This document shows, in pieces, positions 5,654 to 6,063 of a stretch of DNA of 6,063 nucleotides. A program made the position numbers and the translations under genes. Below the pieces are notes generated by a model. It saw only the letters and a program-made list of their open reading frames with translations, did no database searches and was not told the DNA's origin. The stretch covers positions 1 through 6,063 of the forward strand of contig CAYSUS010000207.1 of assembly GCA_964434165.1 (NCBI GenBank), given 5' to 3'. How positions within the stretch are numbered: position 1 is the stretch's first letter; each line of letters opens with the position of its first letter. Source of the DNA: CAYSUS01 sp964434165 (GTDB lineage Bacteria > Planctomycetota > Planctomycetia > Pirellulales > Thermoguttaceae).

Positions 5654-6063
5654 ATGAGCACGGTCCTCGCGCAGCCCGCTCTTGTCAAGGTCAAGATGGC
5701 GGGCATCGGGATCGGTCAGGCCCCGGAGGAGCTGGAGACGCTGCTGGGCTCGTGCGTCGGCATTGCCATCTGGGATCGCGGCACCGCCTGGGGCGGCCTG
5801 GCCCATGTGGTTCTGCCCGAAAGCTACGGCAAAGTCGAGAGCCTCGGCAAATTCGCCGACACGGCGATTGCGGAGATCCGCCGCCAACTGGCCAACCGCG
5901 GGGCCGACACGGGCCGATTGCGGGCCAAGATCGCGGGCGGAGCCACGATGTTCGGCGAGCGCGGAGCCCAGGACGTGGGCGAGAGGAACTGCCAGTCGGT
6001 GCGCAAGTTCCTCAGGCACTTCGGGATCCCCCTGGTGGCGGAGCACACGGGCGGCAGTCAGGG
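5654..6063 (+). CDS. cheD: CheD chemoreceptor glutamine deamidase (3' end outside window)
   Basis: CheD deamidates specific glutamines on methyl-accepting chemotaxis receptors to glutamate and, in species with CheC, interacts with it in adaptation. The 136 residues seen cover most of the family (about 155-165). They include LLGSCVGIAIWD with the catalytic Cys34, GGLAHVVLP with the catalytic His51, KFADTAI (near 64-70), AKIAGGATMF, the DVGERN turn, and AEHTGGSQG at the edge, matching AEDTGG of Thermotoga CheD. Only the last 20-25 residues appear to be missing. In Thermotoga CheD an active-site threonine sits six residues before the cysteine; here the nearest is T29, five before C34. The ATG has GGGG (5642-5645) eight bases upstream as a weak ribosome-binding site; a TTG at 5606 in the same frame is less likely. 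The 250 bases between the tRNA and this gene hold no other gene I can support. Confidence 0.94.
   Translation, partial: MSTVLAQPALVKVKMAGIGIGQAPEELETLLGSCVGIAIWDRGTAWGGLAHVVLPESYGKVESLGKFADTAIAEIRRQLANRGADTGRLRAKIAGGATMFGERGAQDVGERNCQSVRKFLRHFGIPLVAEHTGGSQ

Noticed and set aside
5540..6046. A 168-codon open frame on the minus strand opposite cheD
   Set aside because: CheD motifs on the plus strand account for the region. The minus frame has no domain and also crosses the intergenic part.

Overview
The window is GC-rich and gene-dense. It reads as a piece of a bacterial chromosome, most likely from a planctomycete. That is an inference from the style of the TypA N-terminal region, the absence of clear Shine-Dalgarno sequences before several genes, and two exported proteins of kinds I associate with planctomycetes: a small lethal-factor-like metallopeptidase and an esterase with an Ig-like tail. 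No database search was possible.

Layout, left to right. (1) 1-1731, plus: typA/bipA, a translational GTPase that lacks only about its first 30 residues, including the P-loop, at the window edge. (2) 1734-2354, plus: rdgB, the house-cleaning XTP/dITP pyrophosphatase, which follows typA almost without a gap and is probably co-transcribed with it. (3) 2351-3121, minus: a secreted 256-residue zinc metallopeptidase, convergent with rdgB. The two stop codons share one CTAG tetranucleotide. (4) 3122-3623: a divergent intergenic region of about 500 bases with no convincing gene. It has a weak promoter candidate for the next gene and a short reading frame coding for a hydrophobic segment. (5) 3624-5243, plus: a secreted alpha/beta hydrolase with an intact Ser-Asp-His triad and a long beta-rich C-terminal half that ends in an Ig-like domain. 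(6) 5286-5310: a perfect 8-bp inverted repeat between two converging genes. (7) 5315-5401, minus: tRNA-Ser(UGA), without an encoded CCA and with a good sigma-70-type promoter upstream. (8) 5654-6063, plus: cheD, the chemoreceptor glutamine deamidase, cut off at the right edge about 20-25 residues short of the usual family length.

The genes do not form one pathway. typA-rdgB is a housekeeping pair, the two exported enzymes are separately transcribed and probably act outside the cytoplasm, and cheD may begin or belong to a chemotaxis cluster beyond the window. I see no transposon, prophage, CRISPR array or defence module. The most interesting points are the lethal-factor/PPEP-like active-site spacing in the metallopeptidase, the fused architecture of the hydrolase, the shared CTAG stop, and the unexplained hydrophobic short frame in the intergenic region.
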